NCBI GenBank assembly: GCA_029204225.1
Contig: CM055104.1
Span: forward strand, 42,591,502 to 42,655,501
Reading direction: 5' to 3'
DNA length: 64,000 nt
Source of the DNA: Diphasiastrum complanatum
Taxonomy: Eukaryota > Streptophyta > Lycopodiopsida > Lycopodiales > Lycopodiaceae
Below are positions 21,325 through 31,515 of the stretch, piece by piece (the stretch's first letter is position 1; every line of letters begins with the position of its first letter). The notes beneath the pieces were generated by a model. The model was not told the origin of the DNA. It searched no databases and saw only the letters and a list, made by a program, of their open reading frames with translations. The translations under genes and the position numbers were made by a program.

Positions 21325-21824
21325 TGATTCTTCATGTCCTAGTGAGGAGCATTGGAAGCTAGGAAAGCGAGTTTTGAGGTACATCATTGGAACTCGAGAT
21401 TTTGGCATATTTTATGAGAGGGATCATCATCTAATATTTTTGGATTTTCAGATTCGGACTATGCTGGAGATGTAATGGATAGAAAATCCATTAGTGCTCA
21501 TTGTATTTTCATAGGTGATGGAACTATATCGTGGATGTCGAAGAAACAAGCCACTATCTCATTGTCATCTTGTGAGGCCGAGTACAAAGCTCTTACACAT
21601 TGCACAAAGGAGGTGGTATGGATTAAGAGGATGATCAAGGATCTTCACTTACTGGATTTTTCAGACAACCCAATCATTTTTTGTGACAATCAATCAGCCC
21701 AAAGGTTGGCAACCAATCCTATCTTTCATGCTAGGAGCAAGCATATTGAGGTGCAATATCATTTTGAGAGGGAACAAGTCATTGCAAAGGAGGTGGAGCT
21801 TCAACATGTGTCCTCAAAGAAATG
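21325..21824 (+). pseudogene. Copia RNase H, first part (split by insertion)
   Basis: The frame carries SEEHWKLGKRVLRYIIGTRD, then after a shift near 21455 MDRKSISAHCIFIGDG, ISWMSKKQATISLSSCEAEY (RNase H catalytic Glu), IIFCDNQSAQRL and HARSKHIEVQYHFEREQV. It is cut at the SSKKCV codons. The rest of the domain resumes at 23957 on the far side of a 2.1 kb insertion. Confidence 0.85.
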
Positions 21825-23956
21825 TGTAATGCCCCGAAGGGATAACCTCTAAGATGAGGATATGAGAACACAATAGGAGAGACTATGGAGCCAAACCGCC
21901 CAACCAAACCTAGATCAAACCTGGATCTAGCCCCCAAGCCATGCCATGTAAAACAAGAAGAGAAGAGAGAAAGTGGGAACCTAAATCCAATATGTCGACG
22001 AGAGAATCTCTACCTCATTATATAGAGAATAGAGTCCTGTGCATGAAACCATGCAAATCCCATGCATCTAGAATCTACCATAGGATGTTAACTGGAAATG
22101 AAATTAGTTTTAACTTTTGATCAATTCATAACAATTACCAATTTCAAATAAAATTGGGCTATTTTTTCTTTCCATTGAACAAGAATTACTTCGTTAAAGC
22201 TGTCTGTAAGTAATGGTAATTTCATAAAATTTGGTGTATTCACACAAAAATTGTGAAATAATTACCTCCAAATACCATGAATTTACTTCCATTAATTATT
22301 TAAGAAATATCTCAAAAACTTTGGTTTGTTCAATTTTAATAACCAAAATCATCAAAACCACAATAACGAACTAATCGATGTTCCACCGATTTGAAAAGGA
22401 GAAAACTGGAAAAAAAACACGATTTAACTCCATTTACTGGGAGTACCAATACTCCAGGGTTAAATGGTTTAAATAGCATTGTACCAAGGAATCTAATTCC
22501 TATATTGGGTATATGCCTAGGGACCATACTATTCTTCACTTTTCTGTCAAAATCGGCTTAAAAAGATTCATTCAAAAAATCGATTATTATAGCTTAACCA
22601 GAGATCCAATAGTACCAAAGTTCCATAAATCTGGGCTTACGTGTATATGCCGATGTAAGAAACAAAGGCCATGTAACTCCTACAAGACATTAATACAAGG
22701 TTAAAAAAATTTACAACTAAGCACCAAGAAATCAAATTCCTATAACGAGGTGCTAGTAACTTACATTTATTGGGTTGATTTTAAGGAACTAAAAGGATTC
22801 CCCCCTAAACCAACTTAAAGTTACTCCATGTCTAACACCTTGAAATGCCTTGAACATACGGCACATAACAAGCATAGCCGTGCAATTCCCAAGGTTGCCA
22901 AATTTGAAACCCTTGCATGAGAGTCAAAACCGCCGGTCATTTCCCTTGAAAAAGGCCAAACCAACATGCCTAAAAGTATCTACTTCCAAGGCCATGCAAA
23001 AACTTGACCCCCAAACCCTAATAGGTTGAAGGGAAACCCGAACCCAAATGGCCGCCAACATCTCTTTGGAGAAGATGCTTCCTCATCACATCAAAGAGGG
23101 AGAGACAAAATAGGATCGGGATTGACCTCTCACACAGCAAGGCATCGCGCAGGAAAAGCTTCACAGCTTTTGCAATCTTCTCAACTGCTACAGAGAATCC
23201 GAGACTCTGACAGATTGTTGCACCACAGACCGTTGCAAGGAAACGATTGCAGCCAATTGTGCTCCTGCCTCGGCCATCTCTCAGCCCTTCTAACAAAAAG
23301 AATTCAGCTCACGCTCCCAAAAAACGAGATTAGCATGCAAGATGTCAATCTGCTGGGATCTCCATTTCCAGATGCATCTTCTCTTACAGTTTTCAAAGCA
23401 AGAGAGCGCGCTTACACAAACCTATGAAGTACTGATTGCAAGGAAGGATGAGCCACAGATTAACACAAACTAATCATGTCCTGGCAGCGATTGCAGGACA
23501 CGGCTGACTGTCCATCGCTCAGAAATCGGGACTTCAAAAGTTCAAAAACTTAATCCCATCCACTCTTTCAATGGCTTCAAAATAGTGGAGGCAGGCAAAC
23601 AGGTTGTAAAGACTTCAACCAAGATAATTCTTCCTTTTCCATGCACCTCAAAAGCTTCATTACTGGATCTTCCACCGTGCTCTCCCCGTATTACAGGTTC
23701 ATAGAAGCAAAAAAGAGAGAGATCAAGTCTAGCTTTTTTACAAGGATTAACAATTCCTATGAGGTGAAGGAAAGAATAATCTTAAATACAATCTTTATTC
23801 ACCGCTTAGAATCAAAGAAATTTTGCCTACAGTTCTTCCAATCTATGTTCCTAAGCATGCAAATTCACTGGGGCGTGACCAACAATCTCGAATACCGGAA
23901 GGCCGGTCTACCATATTAGGATTATTCCAGGTTTTTAACCGAATATGGCCATGACA
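21825..23956. mobile_element. 2.1 kb insertion in copia RNase H, solo-LTR candidate
   Basis: It splits the RNase H reading frame exactly between CV and CVANIFTKAL. If taken as TGTAATGCCCCGAAG...ATGACA it has LTR-type TG...CA ends and a poor 5-bp duplication (AAATG/GGATG). Alternatively a perfect 7-bp direct repeat ATGTGTA flanks a slightly shifted insert (21822-21828 and 23959-23965). The TGTAATGCCCC start resembles plant gypsy LTR starts. A TATATAGAG box lies near 22019. No coding domain was found inside, so a solo LTR is the best guess. Confidence 0.5.
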
Positions 23957-24072
23957 GGATGTGTAGCTAATATCTTCACCAAAGCATTGGGAAAGGACTT
24001 GTTCATGAAGCATAGGACTTTACTTGGAGTGTTATTAAAGTCTATACTAAAACTAGTTAAAGAGGGAGTGTG
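23957..24072 (+). pseudogene. Copia RNase H, last part
   Basis: Completes the split domain: CVANIFTKALGKDLFMKH and KLVKEGV, then TGA. The purine tract AAAGAGGGAG and the LTR follow. The same ending is found at 31511-31660 on the minus strand. Confidence 0.85.
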
Positions 24073-24784
24073 AAAGATTCAACTAGTTTGATCATATTTG
24101 CTATATAATCATATTTGGCAAATTGAGGCCAACTTTGTTTTTTGACTTAGAGATTGACTTTTCAAAGTTCATTAATCTGAATTTCATTTGAATAAACACT
24201 TTTTGAAAATGCGGGAAAGTTAAAAGGCGAGTTTGAGTAGATTCAAATTTGAATGTTGGGTACTTTGAATCTAGACCCCGAAATAGTAGGGTTAGCATTT
24301 TGGAAGGAAAACCAAGTGGCCAAATAGGTTTTGGACCTGTTATAAAAGGTGGAAACTCGTGGAGAGACACATCTTCTCTCTTCTCTATCTCATTTCATGC
24401 TTATACATGGTTCTCTTGGGTTCTATCCATTGGTGCACTATACTTGTGATTGCATGCAATTCTATGTGTAGAATGATCTATGTATTTGCTATTTTTGGAT
24501 CCACACGTGTGAAATATAGTAGTTTGCTGATTTTGTACAGACAACAATAGTACTTTATCATTTGATTCATGTTTGATCAAGTTCTATTAGAGTTTGCATC
24601 TCATTTTGTGTGATGTAGATGCTGATTTTTCTACATATGGTGAGATTGGTAGAGTGTCTTCTTTTGTAACCCAAGATCTTCTTTGTAGATTGGATCATCA
24701 ATGATCTAGAATCCTTCACAAGAACATGTGTAAGAAAATATTGCAGATACGTCCATATCATGTTTGCATACCCAACATTTCACA
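24069..24784 (+). repeat. 3' LTR of the 20-24 kb copia element
   Basis: 716 bp with matching inverted ends TGTGAAA...TTTCACA. It directly follows the purine tract. A related, shorter LTR lies on the minus strand at 31141-31515 and shares the segment ending in CCATTGGTGCACTA. It contains one CACACGTGTG palindrome near 24503. Confidence 0.8.
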
Positions 24785-26051
24785 TGTAAGGCAGTTGGAG
24801 TAGGAACTATAGGGTTTAAGAGTGCAAACTGAGTTTAATTTCCAATTTCAATTTGTCAATAGTTTTGAGTAAAATAAAAATTGTACGACAGAGTGGAGAC
24901 CGGGTTACCTCGAATGGATCCAGATAATTGTAAGCCAAATGATGTTGTAAAATATTGGACAAGGTACTAGCTTGAATTGCATTAGGCTATGCATTTTTAC
25001 CATTGTCCAAATAGCATCAAACGGAGTCCCGGGCTCAATTGGTTAGCTTGACATCCAAAGTTTCTTAGGTTTGAGCCCCTCTTGGAAACCAGGATGCATT
25101 GTCCAATTAGCATTTTGAATCAAAGTCATCCAATAATTCTCGATTCACAACATTAGAGTTTTGGAGGTTAAAATTCCTCCCTAGGACATTCAAACCAACA
25201 ATGTTGACCTTTGCAAATAGTGCAAAGTATGTGTTTGCTTACCATAACAGGTTAGGGGCTCATTTGACTTGCTGACAAATAAATGCTACCCTCAATAGGA
25301 TTTAAGTTGTCCAACCTTTTGGTTTGTATTCCTATCCATAGATTGTTTGATTTTGATCGAATAGTCGTTGATTATTGGCTTAGGGTCGATTATTCAAACT
25401 TTAAATATTGTATTGGAATTTCGGGAAGCATTAGTTGAACTCCATTGATATAGAATGGAGCTAGTAGATTGTCTTCACCAGATGATACAAAATATCTCCA
25501 AAGTCTCAAAACATAATAGCAATTTAAGAAGCCCTTATTAAACCATACATACTACAGTTTTGTTGGCCATTGAATATGTCGGGAGCATGAAGTTGATCAT
25601 TGTAGGCCAATATCCAGACCAACGCATAGAGTGAAAAATTTGGATCATTTTTGCCTTTTACAACACCTCAATCCAAGGTGGCATGTGAAAGATATGACAG
25701 TATGAAAAAACTTTAAGTAGCTGCAAACAGTGATAATCAAAGATTGGTTTGGGCTAAACTATTGTTTTTGGTTTGTTTGGACATACACGTACATGTTTAT
25801 ACTCTGCTCTGCCCGAATGATGAGAAGGAAAACTTTCCAGTTCTGTGAGACTGTGTTGAAAGGGCAAGGTTTTTTTTTTCTTGAAAACAACATTAGTTGA
25901 CAACTAGTCATTGTCTTGTGTTTCAGATTATTGGAAGAATTTATAAAGCATAAACTCACAGAAGATTCAATATATCATGAACTTAGGATTGTAATCAATA
26001 TATGAGAGTGACTGCCATTAAAGAATAAACCCATCAATGCGGCTAACATGC
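24785..26051. other. No gene recognised; contains SINE-like head
   Basis: AT-rich sequence without coding signal. The only structure seen is the tRNA-like segment at about 25026-25098, listed separately. Confidence 0.4.
25026..25098 (+). repeat. tRNA-like segment, SINE head candidate
   Basis: The stretch has a D-arm/A-box-like CTCAATTGGTTAGCTTGA near 25049 and, about 30 bp later, a T-arm/B-box-like GGTTTGAGCCCC. These elements, with the spacing of a pol III internal promoter, are typical of tRNA-derived plant SINEs. There is no matching acceptor stem, so it is not a working tRNA gene. The 3' end of any SINE was not found. Confidence 0.35.
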
Positions 26052-26054
26052 TAA

Positions 26055-26586
26055 GGGACCTGCCCCACTTACAGGTTAGCTAACCGGCAGTTAAGTTAGT
26101 GCTAACTTGTTCCAGTTAGCTAACTGGCATTCTTGCTTTCCCACCTACAGTAATCCACCGTAGTTACGTTTGTTGTAACTGAGGTGGTGCCCCATCTCAC
26201 ACCCATTATCCTGCTTCAGTTAAGGATTGCAGTGAAGGATTGCAGTGGAGTGCAGCAGTTGGCAGTGGTTGGAGCAGCGATGGAGGGAGAGGAGAAGAAG
26301 AGCAACGATGAGGAGAAGAGGGGAAGAAAGTGGACAGTGGCAGTTGGAGGAGGAGACAGGCAACAGAGTGTGGCCCCTAGGTCCTAGCTTAACTGAGACA
26401 AAGTTATCTTAAGGAACCTATTTCACAACAATTAGTGAGGAGCACAAAATGATCTAGTCCAAGTTAGTGCTAACTGAATCCGTTAGCTAACTTGTGTGAG
26501 TTAACTGTAAGTGGGGCAGCACACTTCTCAGTTAGCTTCAGTTAGCACTAACTGAAAAGTGCTAACTTGTAAGTGGGGCAGGCCCC
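26055..26586. mobile_element. Tourist-like (PIF/Harbinger) MITE
   Basis: It starts GGGACCTGCCCCACTTACA and ends with the near-perfect inverse TGTAAGTGGGGCAGGCCCC, giving terminal inverted repeats of about 26 bp. The flanks are TAA at 26052-26054 and 26587-26589, the 3-bp target duplication of PIF/Harbinger elements. The 532-bp interior is packed with GTTAGC/GCTAAC words near both ends, as in subterminal transposase-binding repeats. An open frame at 26184-26387 is incidental. Non-autonomous. Confidence 0.85.
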
Positions 26587-26589
26587 TAA

Positions 26590-27769
26590 CCGATAGAATC
26601 TTCTTGCGGCTGCCGTGTCAATTTTATTAGTGATGTTATGACAGAATAAATTGAGCATGGTAAGTTCATTAATGTCTTTAAAATAAGTTGGCACTCAGGT
26701 GATTTATTGTGAACTAATTAGGTAATGTTCTTCACAGTTAGACAGTTATTATGCAAAATAACAACAGAACAGTAGGTGGAAAAGGCTGTGAACAAGGTAG
26801 CAGTGCCTTGCATGAGATAGCAATCTGTAATGCACTCGGTAAAGGAAAACCAGTGCATCTGAAAGCCTGTTAGAGGCGTGTTGGGTTGTGTCAATGCCCT
26901 GCAATGTGCTAGGAAAACTGTTCATGAACTAGAGTAGTGTTAGAAAGGGTTGCAAAGATACCAATTGAGGGATGGAAGACCTGCTATCCCCATTTCATGC
27001 TATAGATCGCTAAAATCACTACTACAAGGCGTGGGACAGACAGGTACTGAATTAGATTGCAGCATAAAATTCAAGTCTGAAAAATGATGTTCATGGAGTT
27101 GTGATTTGACAATACTTGCTGCCCGCAAGACTCCTAACTGCCCGACTCTTAAAACTTAGTAATAATATATTCTGAGCAAAGCATAGTTAAACAAACTTAC
27201 ATGTTTTAAAGAGGGCCAACCTACAAAAAGCTACAAAACATCATCTACAACAACATCAGCATTAAACTACAGATGAGTAGAACAACAATAGATTTTATAG
27301 ATATTTTTAATATTTTTATAAAATCATAATCAATATCTGATCATTCCAATGTATTCTACGCGAAGAGTATATCATTTTTGCTTTTTACCTCATCTCCATC
27401 CGAGTGAAGAGGGTGCTCAAGAGTATGTCTTGAGGATCAGATCAAGGTCAAGTTTTTTCACAGAGAGTCATTTATAGATTGTGCATAATAGCACTGATTG
27501 CATAATAACTTCTCAGGAAATCAAGAAGTTTCCAAAACTGTAGCACTCCACACTTTTCGTAGAATTTGACCAGTTTTTGAGTTCAGGGCATTGCATTTCC
27601 TAAAGACAGCTTGGAAGCCAGTCATATGACTTATGGAGTGTGCAAGCTATCATGAATTCCTCTTACCTCTGACGCTTGGCTGAATCGCGTTTGTCTGGTA
27701 GGTAGCAAACAATTAGCACATCATGCCCAATAAAGGTATAAGGGATGTTGCATCAACAAGTCTCAGACT
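26590..27769. other. No gene recognised; probable 3' flank of HPPK-DHPS
   Basis: Downstream of the minus-strand HPPK-DHPS stop; the nearer part may be its 3' UTR. A segment near 27340-27415 resembles the arm of the foldback element at 30667-30999. Confidence 0.4.
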
Positions 27770-29191
27770 TCAAGTTGTTTCACTAGGCTCCTGCAGATGC
27801 TTGTAAACTGCATCAGCAACCCTACATGCATCTCGTGTAGCCTTGACATTATGTACTCTGGCTACGTTGGCTCCACCACCAATTGCAACAGTTAAAGCTG
27901 CAATTGAAGCTGCATCCAGATCCTCTGCCTTAGGATTAGCACAGATTTTACCCAGAAAACTCTTGCGAGACAGCCCTATCAAAATAGGTCCATGACTAAA
28001 AGCCATGCTTCTTTGGATGAGATGTTGTCTAAACAATGGCATATCTCTAAGGAGAGATAAGTTCTGATCAAGCTCTTTGGCAAAACCAATCCCAGGATCT
28101 GTAATTATATGCCAGGATGGAATGCCTGCGGATTCAGCTTTTTCTAACCTCGCACAGAGTTCTCCAGTCACGTCTTGGGGCATATTGAAGTACTTAGTGT
28201 TTGCCTCATTCATCATAGTGGTTGGATCTCCTCTCATATGCATGAGCACACACGGCACACCCAACTCAGCAATTGTTTCATACATGGTAGGATCTAAGCA
28301 CCCACCAGATACATCATTTATGATGTTTGCTCCATGGCCTACAGCCTCTCGAGCCACCTTGGAATCAAAAGTATCGACAGACAGACGAATTCCATCCATT
28401 TCAGACACATTGGCCAGGGCATCCAGCACAGGAATTAAGCGAGATTGTTCTTCCTCGGTCGAAAGCCTTCTCGCATTAGGTCGAGTGGATTGAGCCCCAA
28501 TGTCAATGAAATCAGCACCTTCGGAAATCATTGCGCAAACACGATCCACTGCCCGATCCACAGACGAGAACCTACCCCCATCACTGAAGCTATCAGGAGT
28601 TAGATTGAGAATGCCCATCACAGTGGTCCGAGCTGAGAAATGCCACAATCTCTCACCAATTGGAAAAACCCTCTTCAGCCCTTCCCTGCCCACAAGCCTC
28701 TCTCCTCCCATCTCATTCCAAACCCTAAAAACTCCCCCTTTGGCGCACGCATGTGTGGACCAGTGATCGTGCCTGTCAAGCTTTGAATCAAGGAGATCTA
28801 TCAGAGGGGCTAGGACAAAGGGGCGCTCCATGAACAACTTGTGTGGAATCTGAAGAGTATCAGTTTCAACTGTGTGATTGCCATAGAAAATGATGTCCAG
28901 ATCAATTGGTCTTGGCCCATACCTCATTCCTTGGAAAGATCTTCCCAGATGACTCTCGATCCTCTTCAGTGCTTGCAGCAGGGCATGCGGCTCCAGGGTG
29001 GTGGTGGCAGCGACGGCAGAGTTGAGGAAGGATGGCTGCTCTGTCACATGTGCAGGAGCACTCTCATACAAGCAGGCATGGCGAGAGATGTTAATCCCAG
29101 CTTGTCGCATCAGATTTAAAGCGTTTTTGAAGTTGGCTACGCGATTGCCCACATTGCCTCCCATTGCAATCACTACTTCCTGCGCCACCAT
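27770..29191 (-). CDS. HPPK-DHPS: HPPK-DHPS, bifunctional folate biosynthesis enzyme
   Basis: Encodes 6-hydroxymethyl-7,8-dihydropterin pyrophosphokinase fused to dihydropteroate synthase. The first adds pyrophosphate to the pterin; the second couples it to p-aminobenzoate. HPPK covers residues 6 to about 132 (AMGGNVGNR, QPSFLNSAV, RYGPRPIDLDIIFYG, ERPFVLAPL). DHPS covers 190-465 (MGILNLTPDSFSDGG, IDIGAQSTRP, SVDTFD, INDVSGG, MHMRG, DPGIGFAK, GLSRKSFLG, RVHNVKATR). All 473 codons lie in one uninterrupted frame. Plant forms are mitochondrial with a leader, or cytosolic without one; none is visible here. A good splice acceptor (TTTTTGCTTATCAG) lies just before the ATG, so an upstream exon is possible. 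The glycine in GGNVG replaces the usual serine. Confidence 0.93.
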   Translation of the reverse strand: MVAQEVVIAMGGNVGNRVANFKNALNLMRQAGINISRHACLYESAPAHVTEQPSFLNSAVAATTTLEPHALLQALKRIESHLGRSFQGMRYGPRPIDLDIIFYGNHTVETDTLQIPHKLFMERPFVLAPLIDLLDSKLDRHDHWSTHACAKGGVFRVWNEMGGERLVGREGLKRVFPIGERLWHFSARTTVMGILNLTPDSFSDGGRFSSVDRAVDRVCAMISEGADFIDIGAQSTRPNARRLSTEEEQSRLIPVLDALANVSEMDGIRLSVDTFDSKVAREAVGHGANIINDVSGGCLDPTMYETIAELGVPCVLMHMRGDPTTMMNEANTKYFNMPQDVTGELCARLEKAESAGIPSWHIITDPGIGFAKELDQNLSLLRDMPLFRQHLIQRSMAFSHGPILIGLSRKSFLGKICANPKAEDLDAASIAALTVAIGGGANVARVHNVKATRDACRVADAVYKHLQEPSETT

Positions 29192-29221
29192 TGTGATGAC
29201 CTGATAAGCAAAAACACCACA

Positions 29222-29242
29222 CCCCCCCCCCCCCCCCCCCCC
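29222..29242. repeat. Poly-C tract (21 bases)
   Basis: An uninterrupted run of 21 C about 30 bp upstream of the HPPK-DHPS start codon. It is a run of G on the sense strand, in the 5' UTR or an upstream intron. Confidence 0.95.
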
Positions 29243-30020
29243 AAATCAATGCCACCAGAAGAAGAAATATTCCAAAATTGCTACTTCCATGAAAATTATT
29301 AGATCAGAGCAGCTCCTTTTCATGGTTTTGCAGTAGATTTGGCACTTGCTGGCATTGGGGACAGAGTAGAGGTTGATTGATAAGAAGAAGAATAAATCAC
29401 CAGACACTTCCGCATCTGGAAAAAGTAGCCTGAAAAACAGTGGATCGTAGTAGTTTGCTATTCCCTTATAGTGCTGAGCTAATGGCACTAAATATTTGAC
29501 GCACGCCCACTTCGATGCTTGCCACAATTCCCAACTGCCACTGGAAACTTTACACGATGCAGCGTGGCAAGATCTGAATGCTTATGTTAAAGGGCTCACA
29601 TTGTTCCTCAATTGCACTCGCTCCACCTCTTCGTACCATCAAAATTGCATTTCATGGAGATGGAGGTTTCTCTCAAGGTCTTGCTTAGTCTTTGCCAAGT
29701 GCCCATGCAAGGATCAGCATATTCATCCTAAGGGTGGTGGTGACTTGGGTGTACCCTGTGCCCTATAAGACTCTGAGGGGTGTGACACTTCCTAAATTCT
29801 CAGAGCAAATTAGGAAGTCAAGGACTGAGCCTCCAACTTGTGGTGAGCCAGTCAAGTAGTCACAAGTCATGAGCTAGCTCTGGAGCTCGAGTCATGGCCT
29901 AGTCAGCTCCTGGGATCCATATCTGAGAGCTAGACTAATTCTGCCAGGCTCACCAAGCTTAATCAACAAATAAATGAAGAAACATCAAAGCCTTCGTATC
30001 TTGTGACCAACCTGCAGAAA
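29243..30020. other. 5' flank of HPPK-DHPS, no gene assigned
   Basis: May include the promoter and an upstream exon of the minus-strand HPPK-DHPS gene. A minus-strand frame at 29246-29527 has no recognised domain, and no splice donor could be assigned with confidence. Confidence 0.35.
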
Positions 30021-30500
30021 TACACGTAAACACAACTGCACCGCCAGAGGCACCGCCCAAGACACCGCATACCGCCAGGATACCGCCAAGGCTCCGCCTA
30101 ACACACCGCGGGACACCGCCGAGGGACCACTCAGACTCCGCAGGAGTTTCATATTCGGCCTATCTGCGGTCACTATGCGAAGTAGACCAACCGCCGAGGC
30201 ACCGCCTTAACACCGCAGGTCAACGCATGCGGTTTACATGCGACTACAACACATGAAGGAAATGAATCGCCGAGCACCAAAAGCAGCAGTTGCGGTCAGT
30301 ATGCGACTGTGACAACTTGCAAAAGACTTCACGCTCCTCATGCAGCTGAAGCTCACAACGCAAAGGACCGCTAAAGCATCGCCATGGCTTCGACTGCGGT
30401 CAACATGCGGCTACGGTAGTACCGCATCATCACGCTCCCGGCGCGTGAACGGGCAGTTAAAGCACCAGCAAACAACGAGAAGCACGGAAGACTGCGACAG
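30021..30500. repeat. GC-rich block with CCGCC and TGCGGT repeats
   Basis: A sharply GC-rich island in AT-rich sequence. The first part is a run of ACCGCC/GCACCGCC words (30040-30220). The second has four spaced copies of a roughly 20-bp word TGCGGT-N3-5-ATGCG, near 30165, 30229, 30291 and 30395. No protein frame stands out. The nature of the block is unknown. Confidence 0.6.
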
Positions 30501-30666
30501 ACAACAGAAGCAGATTGGATTAAGTTAATATGTTCATTTGATTACTCAAGATTAGATTAATCACCTCTCCGTCCTTCATATATGGGATCAATGAGAGAAT
30601 ATATTTTTTGTATGTTCCAGATGGAGGCTATAACTTAAGTATTTCATTTTTTTTTTCTTATCAAAT
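30501..30666. other. Short spacer between GC block and foldback
   Basis: AT-rich sequence; nothing recognised. Confidence 0.4.
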
Positions 30667-30999
30667 TTGATTAAAACAATGTATTCTACATGAAAAATGG
30701 AGCATTTGGATCATCTCAATCTGAGCAATATTTAAGAAAGTTATCGCCCTTCAAAGTTTTTTAGGCTAATTTTTTTTTTTCTTGGAGCTTGAAAAGCATG
30801 CTACCCCGGCGTGCTATTTTTTATTTAAGCTTTTAGTCTTTAACTCAAATTGATACAACCCCTTTTAGGTTCCAAGGGAAAAATGTTTACTAGTCTAAAA
30901 AACGTTAAACTGTCATAACTTTACTATTGCTCGGATTGAGATGGTTCAAAAAGCAAAAGTGCTCCATTTTTTATGTAGAATCCATTGGTATAATCAAAG
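30667..30999. mobile_element. Foldback / MITE-like inverted repeat
   Basis: Two imperfect inverted arms of about 100-135 bp (30667-30803 and 30862-30999) enclose a short loop. Shared words include ATTCTACAT, AAAAATGGAGCA, CATCTCAATC and GAGCAATA. No target duplication was pinned down. An arm-like piece at 27340-27415 indicates a dispersed family. Confidence 0.6.
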
Positions 31000-31140
31000 T
31001 TAGTTTTTATCTAATATAAAATGATTATTTATAAAGCCTATATATCTGATAGCATACCATGTGCCATGAAATTTTAGAAATCATTTGTAAATAAAACTCG
31101 CTAAATTCGCAAAGAATTTACTCGTTGATTGTCAAAACCC

Positions 31141-31515
31141 TAGTGCACCAATGGATAGATGAACCCAAGAGAACTCATGTATAAGCATGAAATGAGATAA
31201 GAGAGAGAGAAGATATGTTCTCCCACGCTTGTACACTATTCATAACAGGTCCATGCCTCATTTTGAACTTGGTTTCCCTCTGTAGAAACTTCTAGATCAA
31301 AAACCCTACTAATGATATGGACTAGATTCAATGAATCAACTATTCAAATCTGAATCTCTCAAACTCGACCTTCTACATTTACCACACTTTTTAAAAGTGG
31401 TAATTAAAAAACATTTAGACTAAAATAACTTTGAAATGTCTATCTCTAAGTCTAAAATGCAAATTGGCCTCAATTGCCAAATACAAAAGATCAAACTAGT
31501 TGACAATTTCTCACA
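31141..31515 (-). repeat. Truncated 3' LTR of minus-strand copia
   Basis: The minus strand starts TGTGAGAAATTG after the purine tract GAAGAGGGAG. It matches the plus-strand LTR at 24069-24784 along its length up to GGTGCACTA, where similarity ends. The end of the LTR is missing or replaced. Confidence 0.7.

Noticed and set aside
23018..23427. Overlapping frames of 92 and 133 residues
   Set aside because: No domain on either strand; inside the insertion that splits copia RNase H.
25026..25098. Functional tRNA gene
   Set aside because: No acceptor-stem pairing or anticodon arm could be formed around the A/B-box-like motifs.
26184..26387. 67-residue frame
   Set aside because: Lies inside a non-autonomous MITE and is low complexity.
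28077..29204. Plus-strand frames opposite HPPK-DHPS
   Set aside because: Antisense shadows of a strongly conserved enzyme frame.
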